From Lysobacter sp. TY2-98 (GTDB lineage Bacteria > Pseudomonadota > Gammaproteobacteria > Xanthomonadales > Xanthomonadaceae), in NCBI RefSeq assembly GCF_003367355.1, contig NZ_CP031413.1:1654921-1718920 (forward strand): a stretch of 64,000 nt of DNA. The letters run 5' to 3'. The position numbers were made by a program, and so were the translations under genes. The notes beneath the pieces are model-generated. The model saw nothing but the letters and a program-made list of their open reading frames with translations. It did no database searches and had not been told where the DNA came from. This document shows, one piece after another, positions 8,783 to 19,330 of this stretch; position 1 is the first letter of the stretch, and every line of letters starts with the position of its first letter.

Positions 8783-10650
8783 CCGCCCAAGCGGACCGCG
8801 ATCTGATAGGTCAGCAGCGAAGCGACGTACGCGAGCCCGAACAGGTAGCCCGCGGCAATGCCGACCTGCTTCCACGAATTCGTCTCGCGGCGGATCGTGG
8901 CGAGCGTGGAGATGCACTGCGGTGCATAGATGTACCAGACGAGCAGCGACAGCGCGGTCGCCAGCGACCAGCCGTGCGCGATGATCGGCGACAGCGAATC
9001 GGCGGCGTTCGGATCGTTGGCATTGGCCAGCGCGTAGACCGTGGCAAGCGACGACACCGCGACCTCGCGCGCTGCCAGGCCAGGCACCAGCGCGATGCAG
9101 ATCTGCCAGTTGAAACCGAGCGGCGCGAAGACGGATGTCATCGCGTGACCGATGCGACCGGCGAAGCTGTAATCGATCGCCGAGCCAGTGAAGCCCGCGG
9201 GCGGCGACGGGAACGTCAGCAGCACCCACAGCAGGATCGTGAGCGCGAGGATGATGCCGCCGACGCGCTTGAGGAAGATCGACGCGCGCTCCCAGAGGCC
9301 GATCGCCAGGTCGCGCGGATGCGGAACGCGATACGACGGCAGCTCGAGCATCAGCGGATGCTCGCCCTTGTCGCGACGCCATTTCTTCATCACCCACGCG
9401 ACGCTAAGCGCGCTGAGGATGCCGGCGACGTACAGCGCGAACAGCACAAGGCCCTGCAGGTTGAGCACGCCGAACACCTGGCGGCGCGGGATGAACGCAC
9501 CGATCAGCAGCGCGTACACCGGAAGGCGCGCCGAACACGTCATCAGCGGCGCGACCAGGATCGTCGCCAGTCGATCGCGCGGATCCTGGATCGAACGGGT
9601 CGCCATGATGCCGGGGATGGCGCAGGCGAAGCTCGACAGCAGCGGAATGAACGAGCGTCCGGAAAGTCCCGCTGCGGCCATCGTGCGATCGAGCAGGAAC
9701 GCCGCGCGCGGGAGATAGCCGGACTCCTCGAGCGCGAGGATGAAGAAGAACAGGATCAGGATCTGCGGCAGGAACACGACGACACTGCCCGCGCCTTTGA
9801 TCACGCCGTCGGCAAGCAGGCTGGTGAGCGGCCCGGCCGGCAGCGTCGAGCTGACCCAGCCGGCGAGCCATGTCGTGCCCGCGTCGATGAGATCGGCGAC
9901 CGGCGTCGCCCAGACGTACACCGCCTGGAAGATCAGGAACATCACCGCGACGAACGCGAGCAGGCCGACCACCGGATGCAACAGCCAGCGATCGAGTGCG
10001 TCGTCGATCTCCGCGGTGCGGCGCGGCATGCGCACGGCGGCTGCGAGGATGGCGCGCGTCCGGGCGTGCAGCGCGTCGACGTCCGTCGCGCTCGCACCCG
10101 CGTTGTGCATGTCGACCGGCGGCATCGCCGCGCCGTTGCGATCGATGACATCGACCAGCGACTTCGCGCCACCGCTGCGCACCGCGATGGTCGGCACCAC
10201 CGGTACACCGAGCTCGCGCGCGAGCACGTCGAGATCGACCTCGATGCCGCGACGCTTGGCGGCGTCCATCATGTTCACCGCGACGATCATCGGCCGGCCG
10301 AGCTCGCGCACCTCCAGCGCGAACCGCAGATGCAGGCGGAGATTCGTGGCATCGACCACGCAGACGATGACGTCGGGTGCCGCTTCGCCGGGATAGAAGC
10401 CGCGGCAGACGTCGCGGGCGACCGCCTCGTCGAGGCTCGCCGCCTGCAGGCTGTACGCGCCCGGCAGATCGAGCACCACGTATTCGCGGCCGGACGGCGC
10501 GGAGAAACGGCCTTCCTTGCGCTCGACCGTCACACCCGCGTAGTTCGCCACCTTCTGGCGGCTGCCGGTCAGGCGATTGAACAGCGCCGTCTTGCCGCAG
10601 TTCGGATTGCCGACCAGCGCGAGTCGCAGGGTTCCGGCCTCGGCGCTCAT
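8779..10650 (-). CDS. feoB: Ferrous iron transporter B
   Basis: The 623-residue inner-membrane Fe(II) transporter has an N-terminal G domain, with G1 GNPNCGKTALFN at about residues 13-24, G3 DLPGAY and G4 NMMD. A helical region and a membrane domain with two gate repeats follow (LEESGYLPRAAFLLDR, and SSLATVYAL toward the end). It is somewhat shorter than the 750-800 residue enterobacterial protein, as in many FeoB. It lies between feoA and the Cys-rich protein, with four-base overlaps at both ends. Confidence 0.95.
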   Translation of the reverse strand: MSAEAGTLRLALVGNPNCGKTALFNRLTGSRQKVANYAGVTVERKEGRFSAPSGREYVVLDLPGAYSLQAASLDEAVARDVCRGFYPGEAAPDVIVCVVDATNLRLHLRFALEVRELGRPMIVAVNMMDAAKRRGIEVDLDVLARELGVPVVPTIAVRSGGAKSLVDVIDRNGAAMPPVDMHNAGASATDVDALHARTRAILAAAVRMPRRTAEIDDALDRWLLHPVVGLLAFVAVMFLIFQAVYVWATPVADLIDAGTTWLAGWVSSTLPAGPLTSLLADGVIKGAGSVVVFLPQILILFFFILALEESGYLPRAAFLLDRTMAAAGLSGRSFIPLLSSFACAIPGIMATRSIQDPRDRLATILVAPLMTCSARLPVYALLIGAFIPRRQVFGVLNLQGLVLFALYVAGILSALSVAWVMKKWRRDKGEHPLMLELPSYRVPHPRDLAIGLWERASIFLKRVGGIILALTILLWVLLTFPSPPAGFTGSAIDYSFAGRIGHAMTSVFAPLGFNWQICIALVPGLAAREVAVSSLATVYALANANDPNAADSLSPIIAHGWSLATALSLLVWYIYAPQCISTLATIRRETNSWKQVGIAAGYLFGLAYVASLLTYQIAVRLGG

Positions 10651-10943
10651 GCCTGCACGGCCTCGGGTTCGACTTCGCGCTCGGCCGGCGTGCTTCCGAC
10701 GATCGCGGTCGGCAGGCGGACGGTGACGCGGTCGGCTTCGCGACGACGCAGCGCGAAGCGCGTGAAACCGACCTGCACCAGCAGCGGCTCCGCACCGATG
10801 GGTCCGGCCGCCATGACCTCGACCGCCTCGCCGCCCACGAAGCCGAGCTCGCGCAGGCGGCGCGCGATGGCGTCGTTGGGCATCGCGTCCTCGACGGCAA
10901 GCACCGTCGCCGCAGTGCGGAAAGGCAGCTCGGACAGTTTCAC
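10647..10943 (-). CDS. feoA: Ferrous iron transport protein A
   Basis: The 98-residue SH3-like FeoA accessory protein of Fe(II) uptake has family signatures LRELGFVGGEAVEVMAAGPIG and RFALRRREADRVTV. A TTG at 10961 lies in frame but inside the Fur box. The GTG at 10943 gives the usual start (M-KLSEL) and leaves room for a leader, so I prefer it. It overlaps feoB by four bases and leads the feoA-feoB-Cys-rich operon. Fur repression under iron sufficiency is expected from the upstream box. Confidence 0.9.
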   Translation of the reverse strand: MKLSELPFRTAATVLAVEDAMPNDAIARRLRELGFVGGEAVEVMAAGPIGAEPLLVQVGFTRFALRRREADRVTVRLPTAIVGSTPAEREVEPEAVQA

Positions 10944-10960
10944 GACGCGGCGTCGACCCA

Positions 10961-10982
10961 AATGGGAATTGTTCTCATTCTA
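10961..10982 (-). promoter_or_regulatory. Fur box overlapping the feoA -10 element
   Basis: The 19-base site at 10961-10979 reads (- strand) AATGAGAACAATTCCCATT, a near-palindrome of the AATGnGAA...TTCnCATT type bound by Fur. A -10 hexamer TAGAAT (10982 to 10977, - strand) overlaps it. The -35 is weak. Binding of Fe-Fur would block polymerase directly. Confidence 0.8.
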
Positions 10983-11062
10983 GCACCGCCACGGCCGCCC
11001 CGAGGCTGAAGGGACGCGCAAGCGACCGGCTATCATCGAGTGCTCCCCGCCAACCGCCGCCC

Positions 11063-11848
11063 ATGAGCCATCCCCTGCTCCACCTGCGCGAGGGCGCCGT
11101 TGCCCGCCTGAGGCTGAACCGGCCGCAGCTGCACAACGCCTTCGACGCCACGGTGATCGCGGCACTGACCGGCGCGCTCGAGGCGGTGGGCAGCGATGCG
11201 GGCGTCCGCGTGGTGGTGATCGAGGGCGAAGGCCCGTCGTTCTCCGCCGGCGCCGACCTGAACTGGATGCGTGGCATGGCCGCCGCGAGCGAGGCCGACA
11301 ACCGCGCCGATGCGCTCGCCCTCGCCCGCCTGATGCGCACGCTCGACGAGCTGCCCAAGCCGACCATCGCCCGCGTGCACGGCGCGGCGTTCGGCGGCGG
11401 CGTCGGACTGGTTGCGTGCTGCGACATCGCGATCGCCACGTCGAACGCGAAGTTCGGCCTGACCGAGAGCAAGCTCGGCCTGTTGCCGGCTGTGATCTCG
11501 CCCTACGTCGTCGAAGCGATCGGCCCGCGCGAGTCGCGTCGCTGGTTCGCCACCGCAGAGCTGTTCGACGCCACGACCGCGCATCGCATCGGCCTGCTGC
11601 ACGACGTCGTCGACGACGAAGCGGCGCTCGACGCCGCCGTGCAGCGCCAGATCGACCTACTGCTCAAGGCGGGCCCCGTCGCCGCGGCGGAAGCGAAGTC
11701 GCTGGTGCGCCGCGTCGCCTCGCACACCGATCGCGACCGCCACGACTCGGACAACGCCGATCTCATTGCGCGCCTGCGCGTTTCGCCCGAGGGCCAGGAG
11801 GGCCTCGGTGCGTTCCTCGACAAGCGCAAAGCCGCCTGGTGCACCTAA
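11063..11848 (+). CDS. liuC: Methylglutaconyl-CoA hydratase (enoyl-CoA hydratase family)
   Basis: The 261-residue crotonase-fold enzyme has the oxyanion-hole motif FSAGADLNWM and the second-loop motif VHGAAFGGGVGLVACCD; ESKLGLLPAVISPYV follows. The DLNWMRGMA stretch is characteristic of methylglutaconyl-CoA hydratases (LiuC/GnyH). It should hydrate 3-methylglutaconyl-CoA to HMG-CoA. It opens a tightly packed operon with the VOC protein, liuD, liuE and a GNAT gene. Confidence 0.88.
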   Translation: MSHPLLHLREGAVARLRLNRPQLHNAFDATVIAALTGALEAVGSDAGVRVVVIEGEGPSFSAGADLNWMRGMAAASEADNRADALALARLMRTLDELPKPTIARVHGAAFGGGVGLVACCDIAIATSNAKFGLTESKLGLLPAVISPYVVEAIGPRESRRWFATAELFDATTAHRIGLLHDVVDDEAALDAAVQRQIDLLLKAGPVAAAEAKSLVRRVASHTDRDRHDSDNADLIARLRVSPEGQEGLGAFLDKRKAAWCT

Positions 11849-11858
11849 GGACATCCGC

Positions 11859-12265
11859 ATGATCGACCACGTCGGCATTTCCGTCCGCGACTACGACCGC
11901 AGCCGCGCGTTTTACGAAGCGGTGCTCGCGCCGATCGGCGCCGGGCTGGTGATGGAGATTTCGGCCGCAGTTACCGGCAACGGAACGCGTCACGCGGGTT
12001 TCGGGCGCGACGGCAAGCCGACGTTCTGGATCGGCGATCGCGCCGATGCCAAGTTCACGCACGACGGTCTGCATCTCGCGTTCGTCGCCGATTCGCGTGC
12101 GGCGGTCGATGCCTTCCATGCCGCGGCGATCGCAGCCGGGGCGACCGATAACGGCGCGCCCGGTATTCGCGCGCGCTACCACCCCAATTACTACGGCGCG
12201 TTCGTGATCGATCCGGACGGCCATAACGTCAAAGCGGTCTGCCACCGCCCGGAAGCCTCGTCCTG

Positions 12266-12266
<1 letters not shown>
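11859..12266 (+). CDS. VOC family protein (glyoxalase/dioxygenase fold)
   Basis: The 135-residue protein has the paired beta-alpha-beta-beta-beta modules of the vicinal oxygen chelate fold. It starts MIDHVGISVRDYDRSRAFYE, with HLAFVA and DPDGHNVKAVCH in the second half. Potential metal ligands are His in the first strand, His in the middle and a late Glu/His position. Substrate is unknown; such proteins include glyoxalase I, epimerases and resistance proteins. It starts ten bases after liuC and its stop overlaps the liuD start (TGATG). Constant co-translation with MCC suggests a role near acyl-CoA metabolism, but that is a guess. Confidence 0.85.
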
Positions 12267-14265
<1,999 letters not shown>

Positions 14266-14269
<4 letters not shown>

Positions 14270-15162
14270 GCGACTTCGTCCGCATCGTCGAAGTCGGCCC
14301 GCGCGACGGGCTGCAGAACGAGAAGGCGATCATCGCGACCTCGGACAAGATCGCGCTGATCGACCGTCTGTCGGCAACGGGGCTGTCGGTTGTCGAGGCG
14401 ACGAGCTTCGTCAGTCCGAAATGGGTGCCGCAGCTCGCTGATGCCGCGGACGTCTATCGCGGCATCACGCGCCGCAGCGGCGTCGACTACCCGGTGCTGG
14501 TGCCAAACCTGCAGGGCTACGAACGTGGCCGCGAGGTCGGCGTCAGCCACATCGCCGTTTTCACCGCGGCCTCGGAAGCGTTCAACCGCGAGAACATCAA
14601 TGCCTCCATCGACGAATCGCTGGAGCGCTTCGCGCCGGTGATGGAGCGCGCGAAGGCTGACGGCGTGCGCGTGCGTGGCTACGTATCGACGGTGCTGGGC
14701 TGCCCGTACCAGGGGGAAGTACCGTTCGCGGACGTGGTGCGCGTCGCCAAGGCGTTGCACGCGATGGGCTGCGAGGAAGTGTCGCTCGGCGACACGATCG
14801 GCGTGGGCACGCCGGGGAAGGCGCGCGACATGCTGCGTGCGGTCGCGAGCGAGGTGCCGATGTCGGCGCTCGCCGTGCATTTCCATGACACCTACGGCCA
14901 GGCGCTGGCCAACATCCTCGCCTGTCTCGAGGAAGGCGTACGCGTGGTCGATTCCGCGGTCTCCGGCACCGGCGGCTGCCCCTACGCGAAGGGTGCGAGC
15001 GGCAACGTCGCGTCGGAGGACGTCGTCTACATGCTGCACGGCATGGGCATGGCGACGGGCGTGGATCTCGACGCCCTGATCGATACCGGCCGCTGGCTCG
15101 CCGCCCTGCTCGGCCGTGAGACGTCAAGCAAGGTGACGCGCGCGAAGGGCGCTGTCGCATGA
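14266..15162 (+). CDS. liuE: Hydroxymethylglutaryl-CoA lyase
   Basis: The 298-residue TIM-barrel lyase splits HMG-CoA to acetoacetate and acetyl-CoA, the last step of leucine degradation. It begins with EVGPRDGLQNE, carries the metal-binding HFHDTYGQALAN, and has the signature VSGTGGCPYAKGASGNV with the active-site cysteine. It overlaps liuD by four bases, and its stop overlaps the next GNAT gene. Confidence 0.94.
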
Positions 15163-15650
15163 AGTCGGCCGACTACACGATCCGCCCGATCGAACAACGC
15201 GATGACGTCGCGATGGCGCGCATCATCCGCACCGTCATGCCCGAGTTCGGCGCCTGCGGTTCGGGTTTCGCGATCAATGACCCGGAAGTCGACTGGATGC
15301 AGCGCGCGTACTCGGCGCCGCGCAGTGCGTACTTCGTGGTCGAAGTGGATGGCGAGATCGTCGGGGGCGGTGGCGTCGCACAGCTCGAAGGCGGCGACGC
15401 CGACACCTGCGAGCTGCGAAAGATGTATTTCCTGCCCCAGGCGCGCGGGCTCGGAGCCGGTGCGGCGGTGATGGAGAAATGCCTCGAAAAGGCACGCGAA
15501 TTCGGCTTCAAGCGCTGTTATCTGGAAACGCTGACCGGGATGGACGCGGCGATGCGCCTGTACGAGCGCGCGGGCTTCCGCCGCATCGACACGCCGATGG
15601 GTGCGACCGGCCACGGCGGCTGCGACATCTGGTACCTCAAGGATCTCTGA
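15159..15650 (+). CDS. GNAT family N-acetyltransferase
   Basis: The 163-residue protein has the GNAT fold, with the acetyl-CoA-binding loop in LPQARGLGAGAAVME and the C-terminal YERAGFRRID motif. MKSADYTIRPIEQRDD is a normal GNAT start. The substrate cannot be named. It is coupled to HMG-CoA lyase by a four-base overlap and precedes the amidohydrolase by one base, so it is a real member of the operon. Confidence 0.87.
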   Translation: MKSADYTIRPIEQRDDVAMARIIRTVMPEFGACGSGFAINDPEVDWMQRAYSAPRSAYFVVEVDGEIVGGGGVAQLEGGDADTCELRKMYFLPQARGLGAGAAVMEKCLEKAREFGFKRCYLETLTGMDAAMRLYERAGFRRIDTPMGATGHGGCDIWYLKDL

Positions 15651-15651
15651 C

Positions 15652-16938
15652 ATGAAGCGTCTGCTGGCTGCGGTGCTGTCGTTGGCGTCGCTCTCGGCGA
15701 TGCCGGTGTCCGCGGACACGCTGCTGCTCGCACCGGCGCGCGTGTGGACCGGTGAGGGGGTTTCGCATCCCGGCTGGGTCGTGCTCGTGCGCGACGGCGC
15801 GATCGCGGCGGTCGGCCCCGCTTCCATGGTGACCGCGCCGACCGACGCGCGACGCATCGACCTGCCCGGCGCAACGTTGACGCCCGGCCTGATCGAACTG
15901 CATTCGCACCTGTTCCTGCATCCCTACAACGAGGAGAGCTGGAACGATCAGGTGCTGAAGGAGCCCGAGGCCTATCGCACGCTGCAGGCCGCGAAATTCG
16001 CGGGGGACACGCTGCGCGCGGGTTTCACCACGCTGCGCGATCTCGGCACCGAAGGCGCGGCATTCGCCGATGTGTCGCTCAAGCGCGCGATCGACGAGGG
16101 CCTGATTCCCGGTCCGCGACTATTCGTGTCGACGCGTGCGATTGTTGCGACGTCGAGCTACGGCCCCGGCCCGCGCGGTTTCCGTCCCGATGCCGATCTT
16201 CCCGGTGGCGCGCAGGAAGTCAGCGGCGCCGACGAGGCGATGCGCGCCGTTCGCGAACAGGCGGGTCGCGGCGCGGACTGGATCAAGTTCTACGCCGACT
16301 ACCGCGTCGGCCCCGGCGGCACCGCGCAGCCGGCGTTCACCGAAAGCGAGATGAAGGCGATCGTCGAGGCCGCGCATACGGGCGGACGTCCCGTCGCCGC
16401 GCATGCCGCCACTGACGCCGGCATGCGCATGGCGGTCGAGGCCGGCGTCGACACCATCGAACACGGCTACGGCGGCACGCCGCAGACGTTCAAGCTGATG
16501 CGCGATCACCAGGTCGCCTACCTGCCGACGCTGACCGCGGTCGAGGCGACCGAGACCTATTTCAATCACTACGTGCCCGGCCAGTCGGCGCCCACGCCGA
16601 AGATCGAGGAATCGCTGAAGGCGTTCCGTACGGCAATCGCGCAGAGCGTGACGATCGGCTGCGGCAGCGACGTCGGCGTGTTCCGCCACGGCGACAACTG
16701 GCGCGAGCCGGGGCTGATGGTGAAGGCCGGAATGTCGCCGGTCGACGCCATGCGTGCCTGCACATCGACGGCGGCGACGATCCTCAAGCAGCAGGATCGC
16801 ATCGGCCGCATCGCAGTCGGTCTGCGTGCCGACCTCGCCGCGTTCGAAGGCGATCCGACCGTCGCCATCGACGCCCTGCGGAAGCCGGTGTTCGTCGCGA
16901 AGGACGGCGTGCCCTACCGCGAGCCCGGCGCGCCCTGA
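15652..16938 (+). CDS. Secreted amidohydrolase family protein
   Basis: The 428-residue protein has a signal peptide (MKRLLAAVLSLASLSAMPVSA) and should be periplasmic. The amidohydrolase metal site is visible: HxH in ELHSHLF, later HAATDAG and EHGYGG, and the final aspartate in GSDVGVF. Substrate is unclear; relatives include Xaa-Pro dipeptidases and imidazolonepropionase-like proteins. It follows the GNAT gene immediately and ends the operon. It could hydrolyse peptides or amides that supply amino acids for the catabolic genes upstream; this is inference. Confidence 0.85.
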   Translation: MKRLLAAVLSLASLSAMPVSADTLLLAPARVWTGEGVSHPGWVVLVRDGAIAAVGPASMVTAPTDARRIDLPGATLTPGLIELHSHLFLHPYNEESWNDQVLKEPEAYRTLQAAKFAGDTLRAGFTTLRDLGTEGAAFADVSLKRAIDEGLIPGPRLFVSTRAIVATSSYGPGPRGFRPDADLPGGAQEVSGADEAMRAVREQAGRGADWIKFYADYRVGPGGTAQPAFTESEMKAIVEAAHTGGRPVAAHAATDAGMRMAVEAGVDTIEHGYGGTPQTFKLMRDHQVAYLPTLTAVEATETYFNHYVPGQSAPTPKIEESLKAFRTAIAQSVTIGCGSDVGVFRHGDNWREPGLMVKAGMSPVDAMRACTSTAATILKQQDRIGRIAVGLRADLAAFEGDPTVAIDALRKPVFVAKDGVPYREPGAP

Positions 16939-17010
16939 GGGCCGGCGGCGGGCGTCCCGAAGGGCCCAGCCGGTAGAATTGCCGGCTTTCCGGTACCCCG
17001 AGACATCGCC

Positions 17011-17781
17011 ATGCAGATCTCCAACGCCCGCGCCGTCATCACCGGCGGCGTTTCCGGCCTCGGCTTCGCCGTGGCGCAGCGCATCGTCCGCGACGGCGGC
17101 CGCGTCGCGCTGTTCGACGTCAACGACGAGAAGGGCCAGGCGGCGGTCGCCGAACTCGGCGCGGACAAAGCGAAGTTCTTCCGCACCGACGTCACCGACG
17201 AAGCGGGCGTCACCGCGAACGTCGCCGCGGCGAGCGAGTTCCTTGGTGGCCTCAACGTAGCCGTGAACTGCGCCGGCATCCTCGGCGCGGGGCGCGTGCT
17301 CGGCAAGGACGGCCCGATGCCGTTGTCGCAGTTCCAGACCACGGTGATGGTCAACCTCGTCGGCAGCTTCAACGTCGCCAAGGCCTGCGCGCAGCTGATG
17401 CAGACCAACGAGGCCGGCACCGACGGCGAGCGCGGCGTGATCATCAACACCGCGTCGGTCGCGGCTTACGAAGGCCAGATCGGCCAGGCGGCGTATTCGG
17501 CGTCGAAGGGCGGCGTGGTCGGCATGACGCTGCCGATGGCGCGCGAATTCGCCCGTTTCGGCATCCGCGTGCTGACCATCGCGCCGGGCGTGTTCTGGAC
17601 GCCGATGGTCGATGGCATGCCGGAGTCGGTGCAGCAGTCGCTCGCCGCGTCGATCCCGTTCCCGTCGCGCCTGGGCAAGCCCGAGGAATTCGCCGACCTC
17701 GCGGCCTACATCCTCGGCAATACCTACCTCAACGGCGAGACCATCCGCCTCGACGGCGCGACGCGCCTCGCGCCGAAGTAA
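17011..17781 (+). CDS. SDR family dehydrogenase, 3-hydroxyacyl-CoA dehydrogenase type II-like
   Basis: The 256-residue Rossmann protein has the cofactor motif TGGVSGLG at about residues 12-19, NCAGIL, and the catalytic Ser/Tyr/Lys with the YSASKGG signature. Length and the motifs IGQAAYSASKGGVVGMTLP and PFPSRLGKPEEFA match the HSD17B10-like short-chain 3-hydroxyacyl-CoA dehydrogenases. It may oxidise 2-methyl-3-hydroxybutyryl-CoA (isoleucine route) or other hydroxyacyl-CoAs. It is 72 bases after the amidohydrolase and 12 bases before efpL. Confidence 0.88.
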   Translation: MQISNARAVITGGVSGLGFAVAQRIVRDGGRVALFDVNDEKGQAAVAELGADKAKFFRTDVTDEAGVTANVAAASEFLGGLNVAVNCAGILGAGRVLGKDGPMPLSQFQTTVMVNLVGSFNVAKACAQLMQTNEAGTDGERGVIINTASVAAYEGQIGQAAYSASKGGVVGMTLPMAREFARFGIRVLTIAPGVFWTPMVDGMPESVQQSLAASIPFPSRLGKPEEFADLAAYILGNTYLNGETIRLDGATRLAPK

Positions 17782-17793
17782 TCAGGAACCGCA

Positions 17794-18360
17794 ATGAAGG
17801 CCTACGACATCAAGAAGGGCAACGTCGTCGAACACAACGGCGGCGTGTACCAGATCCGCGACATCGAGCGCAGCAGCCCACAGGGCCGCGGCGGCAATGT
17901 GCGCTTCCGCTTCACCATGTACAGCGTGCCGGGCGGCAACAAGCTGGACGCCTCGTTCGACGGCGACGACGACCTTCGCGAAGTCGATCTCGCGCGGCGC
18001 CAGGCCACGTTCTCGTACATGGACGGCGATGCGTTCGTCTTCCTCGACGACGAGGACTACACCCCGTACACGCTCGACGCCGACGCGATCGGCGACATGG
18101 CCGGCTACATCGTGCCGGACCTGTCGGGCTGCTACGTGCAGGTGATAGACGACGCGCCGGTCGGCCTGCAACTGCCGCAGACGGTAACGATGGAAGTCGT
18201 CGAGACGCCCCCGGAGCTTAAGGGCGGCACCGCGACGAAGCGCCCGAAGCCGGCGAAGCTGTCGACGGGGCTGGAGATCATGGTTCCCGAATACATCGGC
18301 AACGGCGAGCACGTGCTGGTGAACACGACGACGGGCGAGTTCGCGGGTCGCGCGGACTGA
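17794..18360 (+). CDS. efpL: Elongation factor P-like protein EfpL (YeiP)
   Basis: The 188-residue, three-domain EF-P paralogue opens with [12 protein letters not shown]. Signatures [18 protein letters not shown] and [12 protein letters not shown] match YeiP/EfpL rather than EF-P. The residue at the tip of the first loop is arginine (R32 in SPQGRGG), as in E. coli EfpL, where no lysine modification is needed. It binds the ribosome and relieves stalling at polyproline and related motifs. AGGA precedes the ATG. A strong terminator follows. Confidence 0.92.
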   Translation: MKAYDIKKGNVVEHNGGVYQIRDIERSSPQGRGGNVRFRFTMYSVPGGNKLDASFDGDDDLREVDLARRQATFSYMDGDAFVFLDDEDYTPYTLDADAIGDMAGYIVPDLSGCYVQVIDDAPVGLQLPQTVTMEVVETPPELKGGTATKRPKPAKLSTGLEIMVPEYIGNGEHVLVNTTTGEFAGRAD

Positions 18361-18384
18361 CTACGCGCTATCCGGGACAACACG

Positions 18385-18411
18385 AAGGGCCGGCAGATGC
18401 CGGCCCTTTTC
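18385..18411 (+). terminator. Intrinsic terminator after efpL
   Basis: Perfect ten-base stem AAGGGCCGGC (18385-18394) with 18399-18408, AGAT loop, then TTTTC. Confidence 0.9.
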
Positions 18412-18549
18412 GTTGGTGCGGGGAGTCGCCGATCGGCCGACGCCGCGGTTCACGCAGGCGACGCGCATTCGCGAGGGCGATGACTCCGATATCGCGTCGC
18501 GAGGCCTATCGCGGAGGACGCGATTCGCCCGGCCGGCTACTGCCCGACG

Positions 18550-19125
18550 CTATGCGCCGTCGCGGATCAGCCATTTGCGCGACATGCGCTCGACCGACTC
18601 GTCGGTCGCCGGATCCGCGAGCAGTTCGCGGACGTCACGCCAGGCGAGGTCCAGCGATTCCTCGCTGACGACGAAGGCTTCGTCCTCGCCCGCGCGCACC
18701 ACGAAGCGCACGTCGTAATGCCAGTGCGCCGGCACGTCGCCGCGCTCGGGGAGCCAGTGGCGGTCGAGGTCGAACAGGCCGGGCTCGAGCCTCAGCCCGC
18801 CGAGGCCCGACTCCTCCTCGGCCTCCTTCAACGCAACGCGGCCGAGTTCGACGTCGCCATCCGCATGCCCGCCGAGCTGCAGCCAGCGACCGAGCTTGCG
18901 GTGGTGGGTGAGCAGCACGCGCGCGCCGCTGCGATCGACCAGCCAGGCCGAACCCGTGAAATGCCCGGCGAGGCGCTCTCGCGCGAACGGCGCGCTTTCG
19001 AGGTCATGGAGCAGCTCGACGAAATGCGCGACGACGTGCGCCTCGTCCGGCCATCGGCGCGCGTAATCGGCGAGATCGTCGTGCAGCCGGGCGATCGCGG
19101 CGTGGTGGTCGGTGGAGGCGTCCAT
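18550..19125 (-). CDS. NUDIX hydrolase
   Basis: The 191-residue protein carries a NUDIX box variant, GGHADGDVELGRVALKE then AEEESGL, preceded by RKLGRWLQLGG. The first box glutamate is shifted or replaced, as in a known subfamily with GGHADGD. An N-terminal helical extension (about 60 residues) precedes the fold. The substrate, some nucleoside diphosphate derivative, is unknown. It faces efpL across about 190 bases that hold only the efpL terminator, and has no operon partner. Confidence 0.87.
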   Translation of the reverse strand: MDASTDHHAAIARLHDDLADYARRWPDEAHVVAHFVELLHDLESAPFARERLAGHFTGSAWLVDRSGARVLLTHHRKLGRWLQLGGHADGDVELGRVALKEAEEESGLGGLRLEPGLFDLDRHWLPERGDVPAHWHYDVRFVVRAGEDEAFVVSEESLDLAWRDVRELLADPATDESVERMSRKWLIRDGA

Positions 19126-19330
19126 ACGAGGCCGTGTTCTGGGTGCAGTGCAACATTATCCCCGTTCATCGTCTCGCCGGGCGAAACGTGACTTGTGTCC
19201 GCCGGGGGCGTGCAGCTAAGGTCGCGGGAATCCGGCCTGCCGGTAGTAACTCCATTGCTCGCGTTTTTCGACCATCGGCCGGGGGATGAACACCGGTGGC
19301 GGCGCCGAGACCAACCTTAGGAAGCGATTC

